Assembly: GCA_004555535.1 (NCBI GenBank)
Contig: SFHU01000128.1
Location: 1 to 9,016 of the forward strand
DNA: 9,016 bases
Direction: 5' to 3'
From: Clostridiales bacterium
Lineage (GTDB): Bacteria > Bacillota > Clostridia > Christensenellales > Aristaeellaceae
A model generated the notes under the pieces. The model was not told the DNA's origin. It searched no databases and worked only from the letters and a program-made list of their open reading frames with translations. This document shows positions 1 through 5,825 of this stretch, piece by piece. The position numbers and the translations under genes are program-made. Positions within the stretch are counted from its first letter, which is position 1; the number at the start of each line of letters is the position of its first letter.

Positions 1-86
1 GATCTTCCTTAAAACGTTAGGGCTGCCGCCCTAAAACCCGCCTGAGGGATTTCATCCCTCAGACTCCCTTCATCGCTTCGCGCAAG
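1..86. repeat. REP-like hairpin cluster, copy 1
   Basis: This non-coding stretch has the same layout as a second copy at 5731-5821. A first hairpin has arms at 17-23 and 28-34 (ttagggc/gccctaa). A second has 9-bp arms at 42-50 and 54-62 around the loop ttc (ctgagggat/atccctcag). A tail ending cgcttcgcgca follows. A middle GGGGC/GCCCC hairpin present in the other copy is missing here. It lies downstream, on the minus strand, of the T-box terminator and upstream of whatever gene the T-box controls. I see no start codon with a usable reading frame in it. Its function is unknown; an RNA-level hairpin or a mobile REP-type repeat are both possible. Confidence 0.6.
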
Positions 87-123
87 TTCTCAGACTTTTG
101 GCTGCAAAACAAGATCCGCCCAC

Positions 124-158
124 AAAAAAACGCCCCGTCCCACACCTGGGACGAAGCG
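124..158 (-). terminator. T-box regulatory terminator
   Basis: On the minus strand there are 11-bp arms at 148-158 and 131-141 (two G-U pairs) around the six-base loop at 142-147, followed by a seven-U tract (124-130). It directly follows the T-box sequence, as expected for the terminator that competes with the antiterminator. Whether the downstream gene is expressed would depend on which of the two forms. Confidence 0.9.
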
Positions 159-351
159 GCGCTTCGCGGTACCACCCGGCTTGGCATATACATGCCCACC
201 TCAAGCCCTTAACGCGGGCAGTCGGCGGCGTTCTTGGCGCCGCGGCTGATGGGGGCCGGAGCCGTTGAGCATTCCCTCCGCGCGGCTTTCAGCCCCGGCC
301 GCGCTCTCTTGAGAAGGAAATGCTCCGCTTTCCCCGTCTTCGCCGGATATC
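124..351 (-). ncRNA. T-box riboswitch leader (gene off left edge)
   Basis: A T-box leader senses uncharged tRNA and controls transcription of an aminoacyl-tRNA synthetase, amino-acid biosynthesis or transport gene. On the minus strand the near-invariant T-box sequence GGGTGGTACCGCG lies at 165-177. It is followed by an intrinsic terminator at 124-158. The upstream Stem I is recognisable: 10-bp arms at 316-325 and 267-276, the AGAGAG box at about 305-310, and a GGCTGAAAGCC-type distal loop at about 285-297. The specifier loop lies just 3' of the 267-276 arm and reads AACGGCTCCGG. Candidate specifier codons are TCC (Ser, 258-260) or GGC (Gly, 261-263), and I cannot choose between them by eye. 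The controlled gene must lie beyond position 1, since no coding start is visible between 1 and 124. Confidence 0.9.
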
Positions 352-357
352 GTCGTT

Positions 358-386
358 ATTATAAGCAAAGCGCGCACGAAAGTCAA
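358..386 (-). promoter_or_regulatory. Sigma-A promoter for the T-box leader
   Basis: Minus-strand TTGACT at 381-386 and a perfect TATAAT at 358-363 are separated by exactly 17 bp. The predicted transcription start is about 350-352, which places Stem I of the T-box at the 5' end of the RNA. The promoter sits only about 25 bp past the end of the crh-like gene. The T-box transcript is therefore an independent unit, although read-through from the upstream operon is possible because I see no strong terminator between them. Confidence 0.88.
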
Positions 387-410
387 GAGCCGCCGCGCTT
401 TTCTTCGCGC

Positions 411-659
411 TCAGGCGCCCAGCAGCGCCGCCATCTCGCGAACGGCCTGCGCCTCGTCCGGGCCCTCGGCGCGGATGGTGACCGCCATGTCGTCGTGCAG
501 CCCGAGCGTCACCACGCCCATCAGCGATTTCGCGTTGACCGTGATGTTCTGCCGGCACAGCAGCACGCGCGCGTCAAACCGCTTCATCCTCTCGGCGATG
601 TCCGCCGCGCGCCGCGCCGTCATCATGCTGTCAAGATGTGCCCGAACCGTCAGCTCCAT
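411..659 (-). CDS. crh: HPr-family protein, Crh-like (no catalytic His)
   Basis: This 82-residue protein has the HPr fold signature. The regulatory serine region NAKSLMGV (residues 42-49, Ser45 matching Ser46 of HPr) is intact. The active-site loop, GLHARPA in true HPr, reads MMTARRA (12-18), so Thr14 replaces the phosphorylatable His15 and Arg replaces Pro18. A protein like this should not pass phosphate in the PTS but could still be a substrate of HPr kinase. This matches Bacillus Crh, which has Gln at that position and is also encoded just downstream of whiA. The start codon ATG at 657-659 overlaps the whiA end by 10 bases and has a gaggagg ribosome site 7-8 bases upstream, so translational coupling is likely. 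A role as a carbon-catabolite co-regulator is inferred from family and gene order. A non-PTS HPr paralogue of unknown role is the alternative. Confidence 0.85.
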   Translation of the reverse strand: MELTVRAHLDSMMTARRAADIAERMKRFDARVLLCRQNITVNAKSLMGVVTLGLHDDMAVTIRAEGPDEAQAVREMAALLGA

Positions 660-1594
660 GCGCGTGCCTCCTCCTCTTCGATCTCCTGCGCCATGGCCTC
701 CAGCCTGCGCAGCCTGTGGTTGACGCCGCTCTTGCCCACCGGCGGGTCGAGCAGCCTGCCCAGCTCCTCCAGCGACACCTCCGGATACGCCAGGCGCATC
801 TTCGCCGTCTGCAGAAGCGCCGGCGGCAGGCTCTGCTCGCCCATCGCAGCGAGCACCCGCTCGATCGCCTGCGTCTGCCGCGAGGCCGCCGTCACGGCGC
901 GCTGCACGTTCGCGCTGTCGCAGTTGACGGCGCGGTTGGCGTTGTTGCGCAGCTCCTTGCGGATGTAGGCGTCCTCCATCGCAAAGCGCGCCGTCTGCGC
1001 GCCCAGGATGCTGAGCATGTCCGTGATCTCGCTCTGCCCCTTGAGGTAGACGATGGTCGTCTGCCGGCGCGTGATCGTGTGCGCATTCAGGTCAAAGCGG
1101 CCGATCAGCCGCTGCAGCGCAGCGGCGAACGCCTCGTCCTCCAGCGCGAACTCCAGGTGATATTCCTTCTCGGGATCGGTCACGGAGCCGCAGGCGAGAA
1201 ACACGCCGCGCAGAAACGCCATCCGGCAGCACTTGCGCACGGTGATCTCCCGGGGCACGCCGCGCCGCTGCGAAAGCTCGATGCCGCAGCCCTCCAGCAC
1301 GAAGGAGGCGTCCTCGCCCTCAAGCTCGACGCGGTAGGCGTTTCTCCCGCCCAGGCGCGCGCGGTGCAGCGTCACCAGCTCCGGCTGCACGTCAAAGACC
1401 TCCTGCAGCAGGCGGAAGGCGCGCCGGGCGACTGCGCTGTTCTCCGTCTCGACGGAAAGCCGCTTCTCGCCGCCGCCGCGATAGATGACCGAGCCCGCCG
1501 CCGAGACGATCCCGCTCAGCTCCGCAAGCAGGCAGCAGACGCTGTCCGGCTCAAAGCGGCAGAGCTCCTCCTTGGTCTGCGATGAATAGGACAC
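650..1594 (-). CDS. whiA: WhiA sporulation/division DNA-binding protein
   Basis: WhiA is a DNA-binding protein with an N-terminal degenerate LAGLIDADG fold and a C-terminal helix-turn-helix. It is linked to sporulation in Streptomyces and to cell division in Bacillus. The N-terminus SYSSQTKEEL is the usual WhiA opening. The LAGLIDADG-like core is visible around AFLRGVFLACGSV (residues 126-138), and the HTH region SLEELGRLL...KSGVNHRL spans about 274-295. I chose the GTG at 1592-1594 (314 aa, the normal family length). An ATG further upstream at 1714 would add 40 Arg/Cys-rich residues unlike WhiA and would run into the preceding gene. A gggagg ribosome site lies about 9 bases before the GTG. 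It starts 40 bp after the protease gene and overlaps the crh-like gene by 10 bp, so all three appear to be one operon. Confidence 0.95.
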   Translation of the reverse strand: MSYSSQTKEELCRFEPDSVCCLLAELSGIVSAAGSVIYRGGGEKRLSVETENSAVARRAFRLLQEVFDVQPELVTLHRARLGGRNAYRVELEGEDASFVLEGCGIELSQRRGVPREITVRKCCRMAFLRGVFLACGSVTDPEKEYHLEFALEDEAFAAALQRLIGRFDLNAHTITRRQTTIVYLKGQSEITDMLSILGAQTARFAMEDAYIRKELRNNANRAVNCDSANVQRAVTAASRQTQAIERVLAAMGEQSLPPALLQTAKMRLAYPEVSLEELGRLLDPPVGKSGVNHRLRRLEAMAQEIEEEEARAWS

Positions 1595-1634
1595 GGGCGG
1601 CGCCTCCCTTCTGCCCGGATGCGTTTTCGGGCGC

Positions 1635-2324
1635 TCAGTCGTCCCGACGGCGGCTATTTGCCAGCAGCACGAGCCGCAGCAGCTGCAAAATCGCCTGGAG
1701 CGCCGCCGCCACATACGTCAGCGCCGCGGCGGAGAGCACCTTTTTGACGCCCTTCACCTCGTCATCCGGCAGGTAGCCGGAGGAGAGCAGCGCCACGGCC
1801 CGGCCCGACGCGTTGAACTCGACCGGCAGCGTCACCACGTAGAACAGCACGGCCAGCGAGAAGCAGAGGATGCCGATCTTGAGCAGTGGCTCCCAGGAGA
1901 AGATCAGCCCCAGCATAAACAGCGGAATCGCCGCGCTCGAGCCGATATTCGCCACCGGCACCAGCGTCGCGCGGATGCGCATGGGGCCATAGTCGGTCGC
2001 GTCCTGAATCGCGTGGCCCGCCTCATGCGCCGCGACGCCCAGCGCCGCGATGGAGCGGGAGGCATAGACCTCCTCCGACAGGCGGAGCACGCCGTTCTCG
2101 GGGTCGTAGTGGTCGGTCAGGCTGCCGGGCACGCGCTCAATGCGCACGCTGCCGCAGCCGTTCGTATCGAGAATCTGCCGGGCGATCTGCGCGCCGGTCA
2201 GCCCCGTGCCGGAATGCACCTTCTTGTAGCGGGCATACGTCGAGCTGACCTTAAGCTGCGCGTACAGCGCGAGGATCAGCCCGGGGATCAGCAGCAGATA
2301 GGTCGGATCGTAATAATAGAACAT
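1635..2324 (-). CDS. YugP-family zinc membrane metallopeptidase
   Basis: This 229-residue protein belongs to the YugP-type neutral zinc metallopeptidase family. The opening MFYYYDPTYLLLIPGLILALYAQ gives an N-terminal membrane segment (about 6-22). The zinc site HEAGH is at residues 100-104, with the conserved DHYDP (71-75) and LRLSEEVY before it. Two hydrophobic spans follow (about 121-143 and 148-166), then PVEFNASGRA (167-176), whose Glu is a plausible third ligand. The C-terminal part (about 197-222) is again hydrophobic. The start chosen is the ATG at 2322-2324, because ggagg lies 5 bases upstream and the family begins this way; an ATG four codons earlier has a poorer site. It is the first gene of the operon with whiA and the crh-like gene. 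The substrate is unknown. Confidence 0.93.
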   Translation of the reverse strand: MFYYYDPTYLLLIPGLILALYAQLKVSSTYARYKKVHSGTGLTGAQIARQILDTNGCGSVRIERVPGSLTDHYDPENGVLRLSEEVYASRSIAALGVAAHEAGHAIQDATDYGPMRIRATLVPVANIGSSAAIPLFMLGLIFSWEPLLKIGILCFSLAVLFYVVTLPVEFNASGRAVALLSSGYLPDDEVKGVKKVLSAAALTYVAAALQAILQLLRLVLLANSRRRDD

Positions 2325-2369
2325 AAAAGCCTCCATCGCCTCAGGGCATATCGCCCTCAGGGTATGTTC

Positions 2370-2398
2370 ATCATACCCGTTTTATGTGCCGGAGGCAA
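2370..2398 (-). promoter_or_regulatory. Promoter of the yugP-whiA-crh operon
   Basis: Minus-strand TTGCCT at 2393-2398 and TATGAT at 2370-2375 are separated by 17 bp. The predicted start is near 2363, leaving a leader of about 39 bases before the protease ATG. A 7-bp inverted repeat (gggtatg-5-cataccc, 2360-2378) covers the -10 box and the likely start site. It could be an operator or a 5'-end RNA hairpin. Confidence 0.75.
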
Positions 2399-2460
2399 GG
2401 GGAAATGGACAAAAACTGAATTTTGGCGTGTGAAATGTCATCGCCGCCCGCCGACAGCAC

Positions 2461-2489
2461 AAAAAGGCCCCTCCCCGAAGGGAAGAGCC
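2461..2489 (-). terminator. Intrinsic terminator downstream of pyk
   Basis: On the minus strand there are 10-bp arms at 2480-2489 and 2466-2475 (ggctcttccc/gggaggggcc, with two G-U pairs) around the loop ttcg, followed by five U residues (2461-2465) and G. It lies about 150 bp past the pyk stop and upstream of the yugP promoter, so it probably ends the pyk transcript. The hairpin is part of small repeat A. Confidence 0.82.
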
Positions 2490-2520
2490 GTGGCTTGCCG
2501 ACATAAGCAAAGCTTTTTTA
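2465..2520. repeat. Small dispersed repeat, copy A
   Basis: Read on the plus strand it begins aggcccctccccgaaggga, continues agagccg, and ends caaagctttttta. Copy B at 2601-2640 has the same two ends with an 18-base shorter interior. The element carries the terminator hairpin. This type of short GC-rich palindromic repeat is common in clostridial intergenic regions, but I cannot confirm its genome-wide copy number from here. Confidence 0.5.
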
Positions 2521-2554
2521 TTCCATGATTTGCCTTCAGGGAATGATTGAATGC

Positions 2555-2580
2555 TTTCTCTCCCCTTTCGGGGAGAGAAA
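2555..2580. other. Perfect 11-bp hairpin in the pyk 3' region
   Basis: Arms at 2555-2565 (tttctctcccc) and 2570-2580 are perfectly complementary, with a four-base loop (gaaa in the minus-strand RNA). It lacks a following U-tract on either strand, so it is not a classical terminator. In the pyk transcript it could act as a 3'-end stabiliser or be part of the neighbouring repeat. Confidence 0.6.
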
Positions 2581-2600
2581 ACCCCTTTGCCGACTGTCCG

Positions 2601-2640
2601 AGGCCCTTCTCAGAAGGGAGGAGCCGGTAAAGCTTTTTAC
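2601..2640. repeat. Small dispersed repeat, copy B, overlapping pyk stop
   Basis: On the plus strand it reads aggcccttctcagaaggga, then ggagccggtaaagcttttta. It matches copy A (2465-2520) at both ends. It includes the pyk stop codon (2637-2639), so the terminal TAA of pyk lies inside the repeat. Its own short hairpin (cccttc-tga-gaaggg in the minus strand, about 2604-2618) lacks the U-tract found in copy A. Confidence 0.5.
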
Positions 2641-4400
2641 ACCATGCCGTTGAAGATGAACCCCTGATCGGCGTCCACCGTGACGAACATGCCGCTCTTG
2701 AGCATGTGCACGGCCTGATACGTCCTGTCCATGAACAGCGGGATGCCCAGCGCCTGGCAGGCGACGGCGGCGTGGCAGTTCTCGTCCGTGCTCTCCACGA
2801 CGACGGCCGACGCCTTGCGCAGGTAGGGCAGCATGTCGCTGGTGGTCATCTTCGTGACGATAATCTGACCGTCCTTGAAGGTGCTCTCCAGGTCGCTGAG
2901 CGTGTTGACGTTGCAGACCTTGCCGCTCGCGCTGCCCGCGCCGATGCCCTTGCCGCGCAGCAGCACATTGCCCACGATATGCGCCTTGATCAGGTTGGTC
3001 GTGCCGGAGACGCCCGTGGGCACGCCGGCGGCGACGATCACGACGTCGCCCGTCTTGACCATGCCGGAGGCATGCGCCACCTCGACCGCCGTGCTGATCA
3101 TCTCGTCCGTGTTGGCGCTCATCTCCATGCGCGCCGGGACGACGCCGTAGCACAGGCCGAGCTGATGGAAGGTGTGCTCGCTGGTCGTCGGCGCGATGAT
3201 CGGGCAGCCGGGATGGAAGCGCGCGACCATGCGCGCGGTCGTGCCGGAGTTGCTCGGCGTGATGATCGCGGCGGCCTCCAGGTCCTCCGCCATCGCGCAG
3301 CAGGCGTAGGAGACCGCGTTGGCGACGGTGCGCATCGGCGAGGCCTTGACGACGTCGTGCTCGATGGTCTCCCCGTCCTTGCGCAGGCCGCTCGCCTCGA
3401 TGAAGGAGGCGATGCGCACCATCGTGTTGACGGCCTCAATCGGGTATTTGCCCGCGGCGGTCTCGCCGGAGAGCATGATCGCGTCGGTGCCGTCGATGAT
3501 GGCGTTGGCGACGTCGCTCGCCTCGGCACGCGTCGGGCGCGGATTGCGAATCATCGAGTCGAGCATCTGCGTCGCCGTGATGACGGGCTTCGCCGCGACG
3601 TTGCACTTGTGGATGAACTGCTTCTGCAGCACGGGCACCTCTTCCATGTCGACCTCGACGCCCAGGTCGCCGCGCGCGACCATGATGCCGTCGGAAACCT
3701 TGAGGATCTCGTCGAAGTTGTCCACGCCCATGCGGTTTTCGATCTTGGAGAAGATCTGCACGTGGCTGCCGCCGTTGTCCGCGCAGAGCTTGCGGATGGT
3801 CAGCACGTCGCTGGGCCGGCAGACAAACGAGGCGGCGATCAGGTCGATGCCCTGCTCGATGCCAAAGAGGATGTCGCTGCGGTCCTTCTCGCCGATGGAG
3901 GGCATCTGCAAATCGACATCGGGCACGGAGATGCCCTTGCGGCTGCCCAGAACACCGCCGTTGGTCACGCTGCAGACGATGTCGGTGCCGTTTTCGATGC
4001 GCACGACCTCCATCGCCAGCAGGCCGTCGTCGATGAGCACGCGCGTGCCGGGCTTCACCAGCTCGACCATCTTCGGATAGGTGATGGAGACCTGATGGGC
4101 GTCGCCCTCGATCTCGCGGCTGGTCAGGATGAATTCGGAGCCAGCCTCCAGCGTCACCTTGCCGCCCTCGACGGTCTTGGTGCGCACCTCCGGGCCCTTC
4201 GTATCCAGCAGGATCGCGACCGGGATGCCCTTCTCCTCGCGCAGGCGCTTGATGCGCGCGATGCGCGCCCCCTGCTCCTCATAGCTTCCGTGGGACATAT
4301 TCAAACGGCAGACATTCATGCCCGCGTCCATCAGCTTGGAGATCATCTCCTCGCTGTCGCTGGCAGGGCCGAGCGTGCAGACGATTTTGGTCTTCCTCAT
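2637..4400 (-). CDS. pyk: Pyruvate kinase with C-terminal PEP-utiliser domain
   Basis: Pyruvate kinase converts phosphoenolpyruvate and ADP to pyruvate and ATP in the last step of glycolysis, in the cytoplasm. The 587-residue protein has TKIVCTLGPAS (4-14), CRLNMSHG (31-38), DTKGPEVRT (66-74), the catalytic SKIEN (Lys219), MVARGDLGVE (240-249), ATQMLDSM (276-283) and DGTDAIMLSGETAAG (303-317). The Glu in GPE suggests a K+-dependent enzyme. The C-terminal regulatory domain (about 355-475) is followed by about 110 extra residues homologous to the PEP-utiliser mobile domain seen in Bacillus pyruvate kinases. There the usual TSHAA motif reads NCHAA (541-545), with the His kept. The start ATG at 4398-4400 has a gggagg site about 8 bases upstream. 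It appears to be monocistronic, with its own promoter and a downstream terminator. Confidence 0.98.
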   Translation of the reverse strand: MRKTKIVCTLGPASDSEEMISKLMDAGMNVCRLNMSHGSYEEQGARIARIKRLREEKGIPVAILLDTKGPEVRTKTVEGGKVTLEAGSEFILTSREIEGDAHQVSITYPKMVELVKPGTRVLIDDGLLAMEVVRIENGTDIVCSVTNGGVLGSRKGISVPDVDLQMPSIGEKDRSDILFGIEQGIDLIAASFVCRPSDVLTIRKLCADNGGSHVQIFSKIENRMGVDNFDEILKVSDGIMVARGDLGVEVDMEEVPVLQKQFIHKCNVAAKPVITATQMLDSMIRNPRPTRAEASDVANAIIDGTDAIMLSGETAAGKYPIEAVNTMVRIASFIEASGLRKDGETIEHDVVKASPMRTVANAVSYACCAMAEDLEAAAIITPSNSGTTARMVARFHPGCPIIAPTTSEHTFHQLGLCYGVVPARMEMSANTDEMISTAVEVAHASGMVKTGDVVIVAAGVPTGVSGTTNLIKAHIVGNVLLRGKGIGAGSASGKVCNVNTLSDLESTFKDGQIIVTKMTTSDMLPYLRKASAVVVESTDENCHAAVACQALGIPLFMDRTYQAVHMLKSGMFVTVDADQGFIFNGMV

Positions 4401-4442
4401 CAGGTTTCCTCCCTCACACGGTTTTCTTCATGAAACAGCAAG

Positions 4443-4471
4443 ATTGTACCCTGAAATTCCGTGCATGTCAA
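4443..4471 (-). promoter_or_regulatory. Strong sigma-A promoter of pyk
   Basis: Minus-strand TTGACA (4466-4471) is a perfect -35 box and TACAAT (4443-4448) a near-perfect -10, with 17 bp between them. The predicted start is near 4436, giving a leader of about 36 bases that contains the ribosome site. I see no cre-like operator that I can be sure of. Strength near consensus fits a highly expressed glycolytic gene. Confidence 0.88.
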
Positions 4472-4527
4472 TTCCCCCGGCGGCAGGCGGAAACAAGTTA
4501 TTTTCTTCACGATTTTTCCTGATTTTT

Positions 4528-4581
4528 ACAAGAAAAATCGAAGGCGGGCCCGCGTGCCTGTCTCCCTGCGGCAGCCCGCCT
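4528..4581 (-). terminator. Likely terminator of the aldose epimerase gene
   Basis: On the minus strand, arms at 4574-4581 (aggcgggc) and 4542-4549 (gcccgcct) form a perfect 8-bp stem around a long, itself partly paired loop. It is followed by cgatttttctt, a five-U run at 4533-4537. A second AT-rich hairpin (gattttt-5-aaaaatc, 4521-4539) overlaps that tail. It lies just after the stop at 4592 and before the pyk promoter. The long loop makes this less classical than the tuf terminator. Confidence 0.6.
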
Positions 4582-4591
4582 CCCCGGCGCG

Positions 4592-5542
4592 TCAGCGCTT
4601 GGTCACGCTGTAATCGACGAAGCAGGCGAACGTCTGTCCCGCCGGGAGCACCATCAGGCCGCTCTCGTCGATGAGCCCCTGCGCGTGCAGGTTGATGCAG
4701 TTGGTCGCGTTGGTCTGCGGCTCGATGCAGAAGCCGGGGCGGTCGTGCGGCGTGAAGACGACCGCGTTGCGGAAGCAGTCGGAGGCGCGGATATGCAGCA
4801 CGACGTCCTCATACTGAACCTGCGATTCCAGGTCCTGCGTCATGCCGCGGTAGACGGTATCCAGATAGAGGCTCTCGACGCTGCGGAAGTCGTCGGCGAT
4901 GGCCTTGTCCTCCCCGGCCGGCACGATCCTGCCGGTGGGGATGAGCGCGTCGTCGGTCTCATAAATCCTTCTGCACGGCACCTTGATGAACACGCGGTTC
5001 GCGTCGCCGCGCTTGGAGAAATACGGATGGACAGCGACGCCGAAGGGCAGCGCCTCCCTGCCGTCGTTGCGCACGCTCAGGTCCATGTGAACGCCCCTCG
5101 CCGTCAGCGTATAGCGGACGGTCAGCGTGCTCGGGAAGGGATAGCCCTCCGTGAGCGCGTCGCCCTCTCGCAGCGCGATCTCCGCCTCGCACAGCGCGCT
5201 GCTTTCGTCCACCTCAAGTCGCGTGACCGTGAAGGGCTCGTCCATGACCAGGCCGTGGCGCAGGATCTTCTGCCCGCGCTTGGTCATGACATAGGTCTTC
5301 CCCTGCCAGGTATAGGTCGCGTCCTTGATGCGGTTGGGCGTAGGATAGAGGATCGGCATGCCGTATTTACTGCCGAATGCCGTCAGGTCGGCAGGCTTCA
5401 TGAGGAGCTCCTGTCCCTCGAACGTCCAGGCAAAGAGGTTGAAGCCGTTGACAGGCAGAATCTGCACCTCGTGGCCCGCGCCCGCCAGCGTCACCACCTC
5501 ATAGCCGTACTCCTTCAGAATGCCCTTTGTCGCCGTAAACAT
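4592..5542 (-). CDS. galM: Aldose 1-epimerase (mutarotase) family
   Basis: Aldose 1-epimerases interconvert the alpha and beta anomers of sugars such as galactose and glucose so that downstream enzymes can use them. The 316-residue length suits the family. The sugar-binding arginine lies in YPTPNRI (66-72, Arg71), a conserved histidine in RHGLV (His96), the general-acid histidine in GVAVHPYF (His172) and the catalytic glutamate in CIEPQTNATN (Glu274). No signal peptide is visible, so it is cytoplasmic. The start ATG at 5540-5542 has an aaggagaggg site about 6-8 bases upstream. The gene appears monocistronic, with a terminator before the pyk promoter. I could not identify a convincing promoter upstream. 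The exact sugar cannot be told from sequence, and some relatives act on hexose-6-phosphates or disaccharide ends. Confidence 0.92.
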   Translation of the reverse strand: MFTATKGILKEYGYEVVTLAGAGHEVQILPVNGFNLFAWTFEGQELLMKPADLTAFGSKYGMPILYPTPNRIKDATYTWQGKTYVMTKRGQKILRHGLVMDEPFTVTRLEVDESSALCEAEIALREGDALTEGYPFPSTLTVRYTLTARGVHMDLSVRNDGREALPFGVAVHPYFSKRGDANRVFIKVPCRRIYETDDALIPTGRIVPAGEDKAIADDFRSVESLYLDTVYRGMTQDLESQVQYEDVVLHIRASDCFRNAVVFTPHDRPGFCIEPQTNATNCINLHAQGLIDESGLMVLPAGQTFACFVDYSVTKR

Positions 5543-5730
5543 GTGGTTCCCTCTCCTTTTCCTCTGTTTTTTGATGTCGTGCCGATAGGATATGGCGGAT
5601 GTTGTACGATCAATTCTGTTTGCAGTGCGCGCCGCTAAGACCGGCTTTGTAGAAAGGAACCCATCTCAATCGTAGGCTGCTGCGCAGCCTGCTCTGAGAC
5701 TGCCTTTATTCCTGATGATTTCAGGGGGTA
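5543..5730. other. Intergenic region upstream of the aldose epimerase
   Basis: No gene is supported. A nested hairpin lies at 5664-5699: outer arms tctca/tgaga and a perfect inner 7-bp stem aggctgc-tgc-gcagcct (5674-5690). It lacks a U-tract on the minus strand, where it would lie past the end of the radical SAM operon. A possible -35 TTGATC at about 5607-5612 has no good -10 at 17 bp, so I do not call a promoter. Confidence 0.5.
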
Positions 5731-5821
5731 CGATAGGGCGGCCGCCCTATGACCTGCCCGGGGCTCTGCCCCGGACCCCGCAAGGGATTTCATCCCTTGA
5801 CCCTTCTTCGCTTCGCGCGAT
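5731..5821. repeat. REP-like hairpin cluster, copy 2
   Basis: Three hairpins in a row: the perfect 18-base palindrome atagggcggccgccctat (5733-5750), a GC-rich 7-bp stem ccggggc-tct-gccccgg (5758-5774), and caagggat-ttc-atcccttg (5781-5799). The tail cttcgcttcgcgcga ends at 5820, five bases from the stop of the radical SAM gene. Copy 1 at 1-86 has the first and third hairpins and the tail in the same orientation. Hairpin 3 keeps its pairing with different bases in the two copies. On the minus strand it would be the 3' untranslated region of the ATP-grasp/radical SAM operon and may stabilise or end that mRNA. Confidence 0.75.
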
Positions 5822-5825
5822 AAAT

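Larger units (their letters stand above)
2325..2636. other. Intergenic region, yugP to pyk
   Basis: No gene is supported in this stretch. From right to left it holds the second part of small repeat B, a perfect 11-bp hairpin at 2555-2580, small repeat A with an intrinsic terminator (2461-2489), about 60 bp of unremarkable sequence, then the promoter and leader of the yugP operon. Open frames here are short and look like translations of the repeats. Confidence 0.7.

Noticed and set aside
386..411. Terminator after the crh-like gene
   Set aside because: Only a 4-bp gcgc stem with an eight-base loop and no U-tract, too weak to call.
638..1585. 315-residue plus-strand open frame opposite whiA
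   Set aside because: Low-complexity Ala/Leu/Arg translation with no family features, fully inside whiA on the other strand. Similar shadows lie opposite the aldose epimerase, radical SAM and ATP-grasp genes.
1595..1714. 40-residue N-terminal extension of WhiA
   Set aside because: The extension is Arg/Cys-rich, unlike WhiA, and overlaps the end of the protease gene. The GTG at 1592-1594 has a good ribosome site and gives the normal length.
2706..4433. 575-residue plus-strand open frame opposite pyk
   Set aside because: It mirrors pyk codons in a GC-rich gene, is rich in Arg, Ala, Asp and His with no recognisable domain, and has no ribosome site. It is an antisense shadow.
5560..5625. Promoter for the aldose epimerase gene
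   Set aside because: TTGATC is present, but nothing close to TATAAT lies at 16-18 bp. The best combinations match only three or four -10 bases.
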